From: Paludibacteraceae bacterium
GTDB lineage: Bacteria > Bacteroidota > Bacteroidia > Bacteroidales > Paludibacteraceae
Length of the DNA: 64,000 nucleotides
Assembly (NCBI GenBank): GCA_017477325.1
Contig: JAFUWV010000010.1
Span: 248,001-312,000, forward strand
Direction of reading: 5' to 3'
This document shows, in pieces, positions 10,362 to 18,955 of the stretch (position 1 is the stretch's first letter; each line of letters starts with the position of its first letter). Made by a program: the position numbers and the translations under genes. Below the pieces are notes generated by a model, which was not told where the DNA came from, did not search any database, and saw only the letters and a program-made list of their open reading frames with translations.

Positions 10362-10393
10362 CAAAATTACAAATAATATCTCAAATAGCCAAG
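10362..10393 (-). promoter_or_regulatory. Bacteroidetes-type promoter of the surface-protein operon
   Basis: Minus strand: CTTG (10393-10390), a 20-bp spacer, TAATTTTG (10369-10362). The -7 box is perfect and identical to the one at 2497-2504; the -33 box has the core TTG. The leader to the ATG at 10290 is about 65-70 nt. Confidence 0.7.
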
Positions 10394-10518
10394 AAAAGAC
10401 ATAAAAAACTAACTATTTTACTATTTTTTCATAATTCTCCCCCCCACTCTAATTCACTTTCCGAATATTTATACAAGAAAAAACATACAACAAAGCAATA
10501 AATAAAAAACAAAGCAAG

Positions 10519-10554
10519 AGAAACAACAAAGCAGGAGAGTTCTCACTCTCCCGC
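10519..10554 (-). terminator. Rho-independent terminator of htpG
   Basis: On the minus strand GCGGGAGAG, loop TGAGAA and CTCTCCTGC form a 9-bp stem with one G-U pair, followed by TTTGTTGTTT. It lies about 75 bp after the htpG stop. Confidence 0.6.
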
Positions 10555-10562
10555 TCTTCCGT

Positions 10563-10587
10563 AGAGACGTCGCATTGGGACGTCTCT
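10563..10587. repeat. REP-like palindrome
   Basis: AGAGACGTC, 7-nt loop GCATTGG, GACGTCTCT: a perfect 9-bp inverted repeat with no T-run on either side, so unlike a terminator. The GTAGAGACG...CGTCTCTA form resembles dispersed extragenic palindromes seen in many bacterial genomes. Only one copy is seen in this window. Confidence 0.5.
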
Positions 10588-10589
10588 AA

Positions 10590-10624
10590 ATTATGCATTA
10601 TGCATTATGAATTATGAATTATGC
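10590..10624. repeat. 7-bp tandem array, ATTATGC type
   Basis: Five consecutive 7-bp units: ATTATGC twice, ATTATGA twice, ATTATGC once. It directly adjoins the palindrome at 10563-10587 and ends six bases before the htpG stop codon. Confidence 0.8.
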
Positions 10625-10629
10625 ATTGC

Positions 10630-12690
10630 TTACATCATCTCCACGCTTCTCTTCACGAACTCTGCCAGACCTTCGCCCTTCAGTTGTCCGCTTGCAAGCA
10701 GTGCTATGTCTATCAGTTGCTTTATTCGCTTGTTTTCCTTGGCTGCTTCCTGATATACCTGTTTTATCTGGTTCCTCAGGTCGGCCACCTCTTTCGTGAT
10801 AGCCGATGCTGCATCTTTCTGTTCCTGACTGAGGTCCTCGCTCTTTATGTCTTTCTGCTCCGCCTTCAGTTTTTCTTCTTCTGCCTGCTTCTCCTGCAGT
10901 GTCGTCTCCAGAGATGCCACCTTGTCCGCAACTCCGTCCCGCAACTCTTTTGCAAGCGATGCCACAAGCGGATGAGCCGTGTTGACCACCATCGTGTACT
11001 GGTCAGGCATCTCGCCGTAGAACGACATGCCTTGCTGGTGTTGCGACATCTCTTTCATTCTCCTCATGAACTCATTCTGAGTCAAGAACACTGGCAGTGC
11101 GTCTGCCGACACCGACTCAAGCGATACGTTATAGTTCACCTTCTCTGCCTTTGGCATCTCGCCCTCAAACGAGTATTGCAGCGCACTCTCCTCTGCGGAA
11201 TCCAGACCCTCGGCATTCTGCTTGTCCTCTTCTTTCTTGATTAGGTTCTCTATCACGTCCGAGTCCACTCTCACGAAGCGCATCTTCTCCTGCTTCTGTT
11301 CCGCCTGCGAGATATAGTGCACGTCCAGCTCGCCTTGCATCAGCAGCACGTCATAACCCTTCTCTTTCGCCCTCTGTATGTACGAGTAGTTCGAGTCCGG
11401 GTCCTGAGTGTACAGCACTATCAGGTCGCCGTTCTTGTCCGTCTGCTTGTCTTTTATCAGCTCTTTGTACTCATCCATCGTGTAGAACTTGTGCTCAAGA
11501 TTCTCGAGAAGAGCAAAGCCGACTGCACGCTCGTAGAACTTCTCGTCTGAGAGCATGCCAAACTGAATAAACAGTTTTATGTCACCCCATTTCTTCTCGT
11601 AATCTTCGCGCTGGTTCTTCATGAGTTCTGCCAGCTTGTCTGCCACCTTCTTCGTGATGTGGCCCGATATCTTCTTCACTGCGGCATCGCTCTGCAGGTA
11701 ACTGCGGCTCACGTTAAGAGGTATGTCCGGCGAGTCTATCACGCCATGAAGCAGTGTCAGGTATTCAGGCACTATGTTCTCCACCTCGTCTGTCACGAAC
11801 ACTTGGTTGCAATACAGCTGTATCTTGTTCCGCCTTATGTCCAGATTGTTCTTTATCTTCGGGAAATACAGTATTCCTGTCAGGTGGAACGGGTAATCCA
11901 CATTCAGATGTATGTGGAACAGCGGCTCGTCAAACTGCATCGGGTACAGCTCGTGGTAGAACTTCTTGTAGTCCTCTTCCGTCAGGTCCGCGGGTTTCCT
12001 TGTCCATGCAGGGTTGATATCGTTTATTATGTTGTCCTCATCTGTCTCCTGCTCCCTGCCGTCTTTCCACTCTTTCTTCTTGCCGAACACTATCTCCACA
12101 GGCAGGAACTTGCAGTATTTCTTCAGCAGCTCTTCTATTTTGCTGTCCTCCAGATACTCCTCGTGCTCCTCGTCTATGTGCAGCACTATGTCTGTTCCGC
12201 GCTCGGCTTTTATCGTCTCCTCCATCTCATATACCGGACTGCCGTCGCAACTCCAGTGTACTGCCTTGGCGTCTTCCTTGTAGCTCAGCGAGTATATCTC
12301 CACACGCTTCGACACCATGAATGCCGAATAGAAACCAAGTCCGAAGTGACCAATGATAGCCGCTGCGTTATCTTTGTATTTCTTCACGAACTCTTCCGCA
12401 CCCGAGAAAGCTATCTGGTTGATATATTTGTCCACCTCCTCCTCTGTCATGCCTATTCCGTGGTCACTCACGGTTACTGTCTTCTTATTCTTATCTATAA
12501 GTACGCGCACGCGTGTGTCACCCAACTCTCCCTTCACTTCGCCTACCGAACTCAGTGTCTTCAGTTTCTGTGTCGCATCTACTGCATTGCTTATCAGCTC
12601 ACGGAGAAATATCTCATGGTCTGAGTATAAGAACTTCTTTATCACGGGGAATATGTTATCACTTGTCACCCCTATATTACCTTGTGCCAT
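10630..12690 (-). CDS. htpG: Molecular chaperone HtpG (bacterial Hsp90)
   Basis: A 686-residue cytoplasmic ATP-dependent chaperone that refolds and remodels client proteins as a dimer. The N-terminal GHKL ATPase domain is clear, with ELISNAVDA at about residues 31-39 (Mg-binding Asn), DHGIGM at about 76 and GHFGLGFYSAFMVS at about 115. The middle domain carries the NVSRSYLQ region typical of Hsp90, and the C-terminal dimerisation domain follows. An insertion rich in Glu, Lys and Gln sits near residues 595-630 (QAEEEKLKAEQKD), giving a charged coiled-coil-like stretch. Length is at the upper end for HtpG, as is usual in Bacteroidetes. It appears monocistronic, with its own terminator. No consensus vegetative promoter is visible upstream, where a 7-bp array and the TTTACGTAAA element lie instead. 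Confidence 0.96.
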   Translation of the reverse strand: MAQGNIGVTSDNIFPVIKKFLYSDHEIFLRELISNAVDATQKLKTLSSVGEVKGELGDTRVRVLIDKNKKTVTVSDHGIGMTEEEVDKYINQIAFSGAEEFVKKYKDNAAAIIGHFGLGFYSAFMVSKRVEIYSLSYKEDAKAVHWSCDGSPVYEMEETIKAERGTDIVLHIDEEHEEYLEDSKIEELLKKYCKFLPVEIVFGKKKEWKDGREQETDEDNIINDINPAWTRKPADLTEEDYKKFYHELYPMQFDEPLFHIHLNVDYPFHLTGILYFPKIKNNLDIRRNKIQLYCNQVFVTDEVENIVPEYLTLLHGVIDSPDIPLNVSRSYLQSDAAVKKISGHITKKVADKLAELMKNQREDYEKKWGDIKLFIQFGMLSDEKFYERAVGFALLENLEHKFYTMDEYKELIKDKQTDKNGDLIVLYTQDPDSNYSYIQRAKEKGYDVLLMQGELDVHYISQAEQKQEKMRFVRVDSDVIENLIKKEEDKQNAEGLDSAEESALQYSFEGEMPKAEKVNYNVSLESVSADALPVFLTQNEFMRRMKEMSQHQQGMSFYGEMPDQYTMVVNTAHPLVASLAKELRDGVADKVASLETTLQEKQAEEEKLKAEQKDIKSEDLSQEQKDAASAITKEVADLRNQIKQVYQEAAKENKRIKQLIDIALLASGQLKGEGLAEFVKRSVEMM

Positions 12691-12710
12691 AATATATATT
12701 TATTTAGTTA

Positions 12711-12752
12711 TTCATTCTTCACTCTTCACTATTCATTCTTCACTCTCCATTC
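12711..12752. repeat. 7-bp tandem array, TTCACTC type
   Basis: Six 7-bp units: TTCATTC, TTCACTC, TTCACTA, TTCATTC, TTCACTC, TCCATTC. It lies 20 bp upstream of the htpG start codon, so it would fall in the htpG leader or core promoter. Confidence 0.8.
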
Positions 12753-12839
12753 TCTCAATTCCCGTGCCAACCCCTGCCTTCTGCCCTTTCTCTGCCTCTG
12801 CCTGCCATTTTGGCAGTCCTGCGACTCTCAAAAAACTCA

Positions 12840-12897
12840 TTTACGTAAAAAAGACGTAAACGACACGTAAACGACACGTAAACGACACGTAAACGAA
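12840..12897 (+). repeat. Palindrome plus 11-bp tandem-repeat element, copy A
   Basis: A perfect palindrome TTTACGTAAA (12840-12849), then AAAAG, then four adjacent 11-bp units: ACGTAAACGAC three times and ACGTAAACGAA. The same arrangement is found inverted at 37337-37416 with five units. The shared head and spacer show they are copies of one element. It has no coding potential. Confidence 0.85.
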
Positions 12898-12952
12898 CTA
12901 TCTCTCATCTGTCACTCTTTACTCCATCCTTCTACCCGCAAAACTTTTCCGT

Positions 12953-12984
12953 CTTGCACCTGTAAAAAGTTTTTTGTAACTTTG
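12953..12984 (+). promoter_or_regulatory. Bacteroidetes-type promoter of the parvulin gene
   Basis: CTTG (12953-12956), a 20-bp spacer, TAACTTTG (12977-12984). The leader to the ATG at 13095 would be about 105 nt and contains the 9-bp array. Confidence 0.75.
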
Positions 12985-13005
12985 CGCCCAAATATGCGCT
13001 TACGC

Positions 13006-13081
13006 CAAACCAACCTTACAAACTCATCAAACTTGGCAAGCTTAACAAACTATAAATCAAACACAGCAAACTAATCAAACG
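13006..13081. repeat. 9-bp degenerate array, CAAACTnnn type
   Basis: Successive words CAAACTCAT, CAAACTTGG, CAAGCTTAA, CAAACTATA, CAAACACAG, CAAACTAAT, CAAACG, mostly at 9-bp spacing. It lies in the predicted leader of the parvulin gene, and a related array follows that gene's stop codon at 15099-15150. Confidence 0.65.
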
Positions 13082-13094
13082 TTTTATACCCATC

Positions 13095-15092
13095 ATGAAA
13101 AAGAACATTTTTCTCATTGCAGCGCTCATCTTCGCTGCATCAGTATCGGCTCAAGTCGATCCTAATACCGTTCTCATGACTGTCAACGGCGAACCCTCCA
13201 CTGTCGGAGAGTTCCTCTACATCTATCAGAAAAACAATCAGGAAGCACAAGTTGACCAGAAGAGTATCGATGAATATGTCACTCTCTTCACCAACTTCAA
13301 ACTCAAAGTAGCTGCTGCCAAAGAGGCTGGAATTGATACCACAGCCGCCTTCCGCAAGGAGCTCGAAGGCTACCGCAAGCAGGCTGTGCCTAAGTATATG
13401 ACTGACCCTGTCAGTGAAGAGGCTGTCATTCAGAAAGCCTATGGCCGTATGCTCACCGACCGACGTGTCAGCCATATCGCCATTCGTCTCTCCGATGCTG
13501 CATCGGGCAGCAAAGAACGCGAAGAAGCAATGGCTAAAATTCAGCTCATTCGCCAGCGCGTAACCACAGGCATCACTGTCACTACCGGCAAGGGACGCAA
13601 GCAGAAGACAGTCCAGATGCCTCCTGAAGACTTCAACCAGGTGGCTCTTGAGACCTCCGAAGACCCCAGCGTTAGCGAGAATCTCGGTCACATAGGCTTC
13701 GTACGACCCTTCCGTTTCGTCTTCCCGTTCGAAGAGGCTGCCTACAACACACCCGTCGGAGAAGTTAGCGAAGTCTTCCAGACACCCTTCGGATTCCATA
13801 TCTTAAAGGTGGAAGAAGAAATCCCGCACCTCGAAGTGCAGGCTGCTCACATCATGAAGATGACTCCCAGAGGCAACGATTCCATCGAGATTGAGGCAAA
13901 ACAACAGATTGACTCCATCTACCGTCTCCTCCTTGACGGTGCAGATTTCGCACAGGTAGCCACTCAGAACTCCGAAGACCGCGGTTCCGCAATGCGTGGA
14001 GGAGACCTTGGGTTCTTCTCGCGTGGACAGATGGTACCTGAGTTCGAGCAGACCGCATTCTCTATGCAGGAAGGCGAAATCAGCAAGCCTTTCAAGAGCC
14101 AATACGGATGGCACATCATCAAGCGTGGTCCTTCACGTGGAACTCCCGACCTCGCAGACATTCGCGAGGATGTTAAGAAAAACGTCAATCGCTCAGAATA
14201 TCGCCAGCTTGTCAATCAGGGCTTTGTTGACAAACTCAAAAAAGAGTATGGCGTCACCACATACGATGCCGCCCTTCAGCAGTTGAACGAGGCATGGGTC
14301 GCTGCCGAAGGCAATGACTCACTCTTCAAAGCCTCTACTAAGTCCATGTACGACGCTCTCTGTGTCATCAACTCAAAGCACTACACACAGCATGATCTCG
14401 TCGAGTATATCGGTCTCAACCCCTTTGCTGCAACCAAGGACATCAAGCAATATATCGCTGAGAAATACAACATGTTCCTTGAGAAAGAACTCCGTGCCAT
14501 CGAGGATAGCAATCTCGAGCAGAAATATCCCGACCTCAAGAACCTCATGACCGAGTATCACGACGGTATCCTCCTCTTCGAAATCTCCCTCAAAGAAGTC
14601 TGGGATAAGGCCACGCAAGACACTGCAGGCATCACCGAGTTCTTCAACCAACACAAGAAACAGTACAAGTGGGACTCTCCGCGATTCAAAGGAGCCATCA
14701 TCTACGCTAAGGACAAGAAGACTGCCAAAGCCGCGCAGCAGATACTCAAAACTGCCAATCCCGACTCCGTATCTTCATATATCAACCAGCGTCTCAACAC
14801 CGACTCCGTCAAGTCTGTCCGCTATGAGCGCGGCATCTTCAAGAAGGGCGACAACAAAGCCATCGACCGCCTTGCTTTCAAAGTCAAAGACAACGGTTAC
14901 ACACCTTCAGAACAGATGCCTGTTGAGATCCTCGTAGGTAAGAAGATAAAGGCTCCTCAGGAATATACCGACGAACGCGGACGTGTCACTTCCGACTATC
15001 AGGACTATCTTGAGCAGCAGTGGGTAAAGAAACTGCGTGAGAAATATCCGGTTGTAATCAATCAGGAGGTTCTTAACTCAATAAAACAATAA
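13095..15092 (+). CDS. Periplasmic peptidyl-prolyl isomerase with two parvulin domains (SurA/PpiD-like)
   Basis: A 665-residue protein with a signal peptide (ending ASVSAQ) and two parvulin-type PPIase domains. The first, at about 120-240, has RVSHIAIRLS, ENLGHIGFV and FGFHILKV. The second, at about 245-350, has VQAAHIMKM, GGDLGFFSRGQM and YGWHIIKR. The C-terminal half is helical and has no recognised catalytic motif. It is expected to assist folding of outer-membrane and secreted proteins, as SurA and PpiD do in proteobacteria. It has its own promoter at 12953-12984 and is followed by gldG. Codon use is strongly biased to CTC and ATC, as in the next genes. Confidence 0.9.
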   Translation: MKKNIFLIAALIFAASVSAQVDPNTVLMTVNGEPSTVGEFLYIYQKNNQEAQVDQKSIDEYVTLFTNFKLKVAAAKEAGIDTTAAFRKELEGYRKQAVPKYMTDPVSEEAVIQKAYGRMLTDRRVSHIAIRLSDAASGSKEREEAMAKIQLIRQRVTTGITVTTGKGRKQKTVQMPPEDFNQVALETSEDPSVSENLGHIGFVRPFRFVFPFEEAAYNTPVGEVSEVFQTPFGFHILKVEEEIPHLEVQAAHIMKMTPRGNDSIEIEAKQQIDSIYRLLLDGADFAQVATQNSEDRGSAMRGGDLGFFSRGQMVPEFEQTAFSMQEGEISKPFKSQYGWHIIKRGPSRGTPDLADIREDVKKNVNRSEYRQLVNQGFVDKLKKEYGVTTYDAALQQLNEAWVAAEGNDSLFKASTKSMYDALCVINSKHYTQHDLVEYIGLNPFAATKDIKQYIAEKYNMFLEKELRAIEDSNLEQKYPDLKNLMTEYHDGILLFEISLKEVWDKATQDTAGITEFFNQHKKQYKWDSPRFKGAIIYAKDKKTAKAAQQILKTANPDSVSSYINQRLNTDSVKSVRYERGIFKKGDNKAIDRLAFKVKDNGYTPSEQMPVEILVGKKIKAPQEYTDERGRVTSDYQDYLEQQWVKKLREKYPVVINQEVLNSIKQ

Positions 15093-15098
15093 ACCTCT

Positions 15099-15150
15099 CA
15101 AACTCTGCGAACTTTACAAACTTTACAAACTCAGCAAACCCATCAAACCC
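15099..15150. repeat. 9-bp array, CAAACTnnn type, upstream of gldG
   Basis: Words CAAACTCTG, CGAACTTTA, CAAACTTTA, CAAACTCAG, CAAACCCAT, CAAACCCC at 9-bp spacing. It fills the gap between the parvulin stop and the gldG start, leaving no ATG in the gldG frame. Confidence 0.75.
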
Positions 15151-15162
15151 CTCCCAACCATA

Positions 15163-16815
15163 TTGTCTCTTCTGGCAGTTGTGCTGCTCAATATTGCAGT
15201 ACAGTTCATGCATCTGCGGCTTGACCTTACGCAGGACAAGCGGCATACACTCAGCACAACAACCAAACAGTTGTGCCACAGCCTCAACGACCACGTTGAG
15301 GTTGTGGTGTATCTGCAGGGCAGTGTCAACAGCGGATTCATGCAACTCGAGAATGCCACACGCAACATCCTCAAAGAGATGTCGCTCTCTGGTAACTTGA
15401 CATTCCGTTTCGTCAACCCCAACGATCTGTCAGACTCACAGCAACAGGCACTCATTCAGTCACTTCAGCGACACAATCTCCACCCTGCTGCCATCTACGA
15501 GACTGCTGGCAATGCCCGACGGAGTGAGACTATTGTCTATCCCTTTGCACTTGTAAGGAAGGCAACTCCCAAAAACAGTTCTAATCTGTATTCGGGCAAG
15601 TGGGTAAGCCTGCTTGAGAATCGTCGCGACCTCTCTGGAGCGGAGAATCTCAACCGCTCGGCAGAGTCGCTTGAGTATAAGTTTGCTCTTGCGCTACGCA
15701 CTCTTGAGCAGCAGCAACCCGACCGCATTCTCTTCCTTGAGGGACAAGGGGAACTGCCCGAACAGAACACTCAGGACGTGCAGTCTCTACTCGCACAGCA
15801 TTTCGACATCTACCGCGGTGCTCTCACTCCCGAGTCCGACTGCCTCAACTCCTTCAGCGCAGTCATCATTGCCGACCCGCAACGGTCTTTCTCGGAGGCT
15901 GACAAGTATATCCTCGACCAGTATCTAATGCAAGGCGGCTCTCTGCTCTGGCTCGTCAATGGTGTGCGTTTCTCCGAGCAGGTTCTCGAAGATGAAGGCT
16001 TTACCCCTGCTCTCGCTCTTGATGTTAACCTCACTGACATGCTCTTCAGGTATGGGGTACGTATCAATCCCCACCTGCTGCAGGACCTGCAGTGTCTCTC
16101 TGTGCCTGTCGATGTCAGCCGCAATGCCGACCAACCGCAGTGGCAACCCATGCCTTGGACTTATGCTCCCCTGCTCCAATCTTCTAACCTCTCACCCGTA
16201 ACCGCTAACCTCTCACCCGTCTCAGCCACCTTCTGCTCCGACCTCACCGCTGTAGGCGACGACCCTGACATCAGGCACAACATACTCCTGGCTTCCTCTC
16301 AGAATAGTCGTATCACACTTGTACCAGGTGAAGTGAATCTCAATGAGATTAGTCAGGACCCGCGTCTGTTCAACCTCAGTTATCTACCTGTGGCAATGAG
16401 CCTTGAGGGGCGGTTCCTCTCTCTCTTCGAGCACCGTCTGACACCAGAATCTGTAGTTCAGAAAGGCGACAAACTCACTGTCTCCACTCAGGCCAAACAG
16501 ATAGTGGTGGCTTCCGGCTCCGTCATCAGCAACGACTTGCAACAGGGGCAGCCTCTGCCTGCTGGCTACGACCGATATTCACGCATGCAGTTTGCTAACC
16601 GTGACTTCGTTCTCAACTCAGTCCTCTGGCTCTCCGGCTATGCTGATATCCTAAGCCTCAGGCAGAAGACCATACCTCTGCGTATGCTCAACAAAACACA
16701 GTTGCAAAGCGGTCTCACTCTCTCTGTCACCCTCTCTCTCATCCTGCCATTGCTCATCCTTGCCATCGCAGGAGTCACAGTGCAACTACTTCGAAAACAC
16801 AGATATACCTCATGA
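15163..16815 (+). CDS. gldG: GldG-like gliding-motility/ABC-transporter accessory protein
   Basis: A 550-residue protein with an N-terminal membrane segment (SLLAVVLLNIAVQF) directly before the GldG signature RLDLTQDKRHTLS. It continues through the periplasmic domain (VEVVVYLQG, ILKEM, DRILFLEGQGE, FDIYRG) to a C-terminal membrane helix (LSLILPLLILAIAGV). In Flavobacterium, GldG acts with GldA and GldF as an ABC transporter linked to gliding. Here no gldF or gldA lies beside it. The start is TTG; reading back in frame I find only non-start codons to the stop at 15082, because the gap is a 9-bp array. Its stop overlaps the next gene (ATGA). A Gln/Pro-rich loop with repeated NLSPV lies near residue 350. 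Function outside gliding species is unknown. Confidence 0.82.
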   Translation: MSLLAVVLLNIAVQFMHLRLDLTQDKRHTLSTTTKQLCHSLNDHVEVVVYLQGSVNSGFMQLENATRNILKEMSLSGNLTFRFVNPNDLSDSQQQALIQSLQRHNLHPAAIYETAGNARRSETIVYPFALVRKATPKNSSNLYSGKWVSLLENRRDLSGAENLNRSAESLEYKFALALRTLEQQQPDRILFLEGQGELPEQNTQDVQSLLAQHFDIYRGALTPESDCLNSFSAVIIADPQRSFSEADKYILDQYLMQGGSLLWLVNGVRFSEQVLEDEGFTPALALDVNLTDMLFRYGVRINPHLLQDLQCLSVPVDVSRNADQPQWQPMPWTYAPLLQSSNLSPVTANLSPVSATFCSDLTAVGDDPDIRHNILLASSQNSRITLVPGEVNLNEISQDPRLFNLSYLPVAMSLEGRFLSLFEHRLTPESVVQKGDKLTVSTQAKQIVVASGSVISNDLQQGQPLPAGYDRYSRMQFANRDFVLNSVLWLSGYADILSLRQKTIPLRMLNKTQLQSGLTLSVTLSLILPLLILAIAGVTVQLLRKHRYTS

Positions 16816-18896
16816 AAAACCGATTGATCATACTACTCACCATCGTCTTTGCCCTACTCTCATGCTCCTCTGAGCCTGAACTCACACGCAAAGACTATCT
16901 TGCTTTCGCCTCCTGCCTGTCTCGCTCGCAGATGGCTCACAATCCCGAACTGTGGCAGTCCGACTATGTCAAGAAGCCTAAGTGGGACTACACTCAGGGC
17001 ATCATCGCCAACGCAATGCTTGAGGTATATCTTCAAACCGGCAACAACTCGCTGCTGCAGTATGTTCAGCACTTTGCCGATTATTTTATTCTTCCTGACG
17101 GCAACATTCAGGTCTATGACCAACAGAAATACAATATCGACCACGTAGCAGGTGGCAATTTCCTCTTTACACTCGACCAGATTGCCTCTAAACCCGAGTA
17201 TCAGAAGGCTATTGCACTTCTGCGTCAGCAACTGCTCACTCAGCCTCGCACATCAGAAGGAGGCTTCTGGCACAAGAAAGTCTATCCGCATCAGATGTGG
17301 CTCGACGGACTCTATATGGGCGAACCTTTCTATGCACGCTACGCTGCGGCATACAACCAACCCGAACTCTTCGACGACATAGCCCTCCAGTTCCTCACTG
17401 TCGACCGCCACACCTGTGACCCGCGCACTGGTCTCAACTACCATGGCTGGGACGAGAGCCGTGAGCAGCAGTGGGCAGACTCACTCACCGGTTGCTCTCC
17501 CAACTTCTGGAGCCGCAGCATCGGCTGGTACGAGATGGCACTCGTCGATGTACTCGAACTCATGCCCGCCGACCATCCACAGCGCAATGCCCTCTTGCAG
17601 ATCTTTCAGCGTGTAAGCAAAGCCCTGCTTAACTATCAAGACAAACAGACAGGCATGTGGCGGCAGCTCACTGTCTTCCCTGTGGGCAATGGCAACTACC
17701 TTGAGAGCACTGCTTCGGCAATGTTCTGCTACGCTTTCGCAAAGGGTGCAAGACTCGGTCTGCTGCCTGAGAAATATCTTCACTATGCCCGCCATACTTT
17801 CAACGGCATGCGCCGTACTGTCATTCGTCAGAACCCCGACTCCACTGTCTCGCTCACGCAATGTTGCGCTGTCGCGGGTCTCGGTGGAAAACCTTATCGT
17901 GACGGCACATACCGCTACTACGTCTCTGAGCCTGTGCGCGACGATGACCCAAAAGGCATAGGACCCCTCATCATGGCAACGCTTGAACTTGCCAAGTGCA
18001 AGGCTGACATCATCGTAGCCAAAGACGGCTCAGGCGATTTCCGCACCATACAGGAAGCAGTCAATGCCGTACCCGACTACCGCAAGTCACGTACCCTCAT
18101 CCGCATCAAACCGGGAGTGTACTGCGAGAAACTCATCATTCCTGCATCCAAGGAGCATCTCTCTATCATAGGCGACAATGCTTCCTCATGCATCCTCACT
18201 TTCTCCGACTATGCAAAGCTCCCAAGCCCTCTCTTCCCCGATGAGACGCTGGGCACTTCAGGCTCTGCCACACTCTATACTGCTGCCGACGACCTTTACG
18301 TAGAGAATCTCACTATCTGCAATGCCGCAGGCGAAGGCAAATATATCAGTCAGGCTGTCGCTGCGCATGTCAGTGGCAAACGGGTAGTATTCCGCCGTTG
18401 CCGCTTCCTTGGAAACCAGGATACACTCTATACGTACGAGAAAGGCAGCTTGCAGTGGTACGACCAATGCTATATTGAAGGCACCACCGACTTCATCTTC
18501 GGCTGGAGCACTGCTGTCTTCACCGCCTGCCATATACATAGCAAGAAGAACTCATACGTCACCGCAGCCTCTACTCCCGAAGGACAATCGTCAGGCTATA
18601 CCTTCTTCTATTGCGACCTCACCGCTGACCCCGAGGTTACGCAGGTCTATCTTGGCAGACCTTGGCGTCCTTACGCACAGACAGTATTCATCCGCTGCCG
18701 TCTTGGCAAACACATACGACCCGAAGGATGGCACAACTGGAACAAGCCGCATGTAGAGAAAACAGCCTTCTATGCCGAGTATCAGAACACCGGCGAAGGG
18801 GCAAATACAGACCAACGTGTCAGTTGGGCACACATTTTGTCGGATAGTCAGGCAGAAGCATATACTCCATACAGCCTGCTCCACCCCACTGATTGA
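16812..18896 (+). CDS. Bifunctional pectin enzyme: GH105 unsaturated uronyl hydrolase fused to CE8 pectin methylesterase
   Basis: A 694-residue lipoprotein (signal ending LLSCSS). Residues 30-395 are a GH105 (YteR/RhiN-like) domain, with WDYTQG, the catalytic-region MWLDGLYMG and WSRSIGWYEMALVDVLELM. Residues 397-690 are a pectin methylesterase (Pectinesterase family), beginning VAKDGSGDFRTIQEAVNAV. The two catalytic Asp are visible in GNQDTLY and GTTDFIFG, and the Arg in YLGRPW. The GH105 part removes unsaturated uronate from pectin oligosaccharides; the CE8 part removes methyl esters from homogalacturonan. The fusion puts both on one lipid-anchored protein, probably in the periplasm or outer membrane. 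It overlaps gldG by 4 bp and is followed by kduI/kduD 3.6 kb downstream, which take the released sugar. Confidence 0.93.
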   Translation: MKNRLIILLTIVFALLSCSSEPELTRKDYLAFASCLSRSQMAHNPELWQSDYVKKPKWDYTQGIIANAMLEVYLQTGNNSLLQYVQHFADYFILPDGNIQVYDQQKYNIDHVAGGNFLFTLDQIASKPEYQKAIALLRQQLLTQPRTSEGGFWHKKVYPHQMWLDGLYMGEPFYARYAAAYNQPELFDDIALQFLTVDRHTCDPRTGLNYHGWDESREQQWADSLTGCSPNFWSRSIGWYEMALVDVLELMPADHPQRNALLQIFQRVSKALLNYQDKQTGMWRQLTVFPVGNGNYLESTASAMFCYAFAKGARLGLLPEKYLHYARHTFNGMRRTVIRQNPDSTVSLTQCCAVAGLGGKPYRDGTYRYYVSEPVRDDDPKGIGPLIMATLELAKCKADIIVAKDGSGDFRTIQEAVNAVPDYRKSRTLIRIKPGVYCEKLIIPASKEHLSIIGDNASSCILTFSDYAKLPSPLFPDETLGTSGSATLYTAADDLYVENLTICNAAGEGKYISQAVAAHVSGKRVVFRRCRFLGNQDTLYTYEKGSLQWYDQCYIEGTTDFIFGWSTAVFTACHIHSKKNSYVTAASTPEGQSSGYTFFYCDLTADPEVTQVYLGRPWRPYAQTVFIRCRLGKHIRPEGWHNWNKPHVEKTAFYAEYQNTGEGANTDQRVSWAHILSDSQAEAYTPYSLLHPTD

Positions 18897-18955
18897 ATAC
18901 TAACTGAAGATTAACCATATATCAGCAACCTGACACCATAACGATATCAAACTAT

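Larger units (their letters stand above)
10291..10629. other. Intergenic region between htpG and the surface-protein operon
   Basis: A 339-bp gap containing the operon promoter (10362-10393), an AT-rich stretch, the htpG terminator hairpin (10519-10554), a perfect 9-bp palindrome of REP-like form (10563-10587) and a 7-bp tandem array (10590-10624). No reading frame is supportable. Confidence 0.6.
12691..13094. other. Divergent intergenic region between htpG and the parvulin gene
   Basis: A 404-bp gap with, from left to right: a 7-bp array (12711-12752), a C/T-rich stretch without recognisable signals, the palindrome plus 11-bp repeat element (12840-12897), the plus-strand promoter (12953-12984) and a 9-bp array (13006-13081). 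No gene is supportable. Confidence 0.6.

Noticed and set aside
11659..12624. Open frame of 321 codons on the plus strand, antisense to htpG
   Set aside because: It lies wholly within htpG, has a Leu/Val/His/Tyr-rich composition typical of a mirrored coding strand, and shows no domain or start signal.
12854..12897. DnaA-box cluster or replication origin at the ACGTAAACGAC repeats
   Set aside because: The unit does not match TTATCCACA and no dnaA, gidA or rep gene is nearby; only isolated TTATCCAC matches occur elsewhere in the window.
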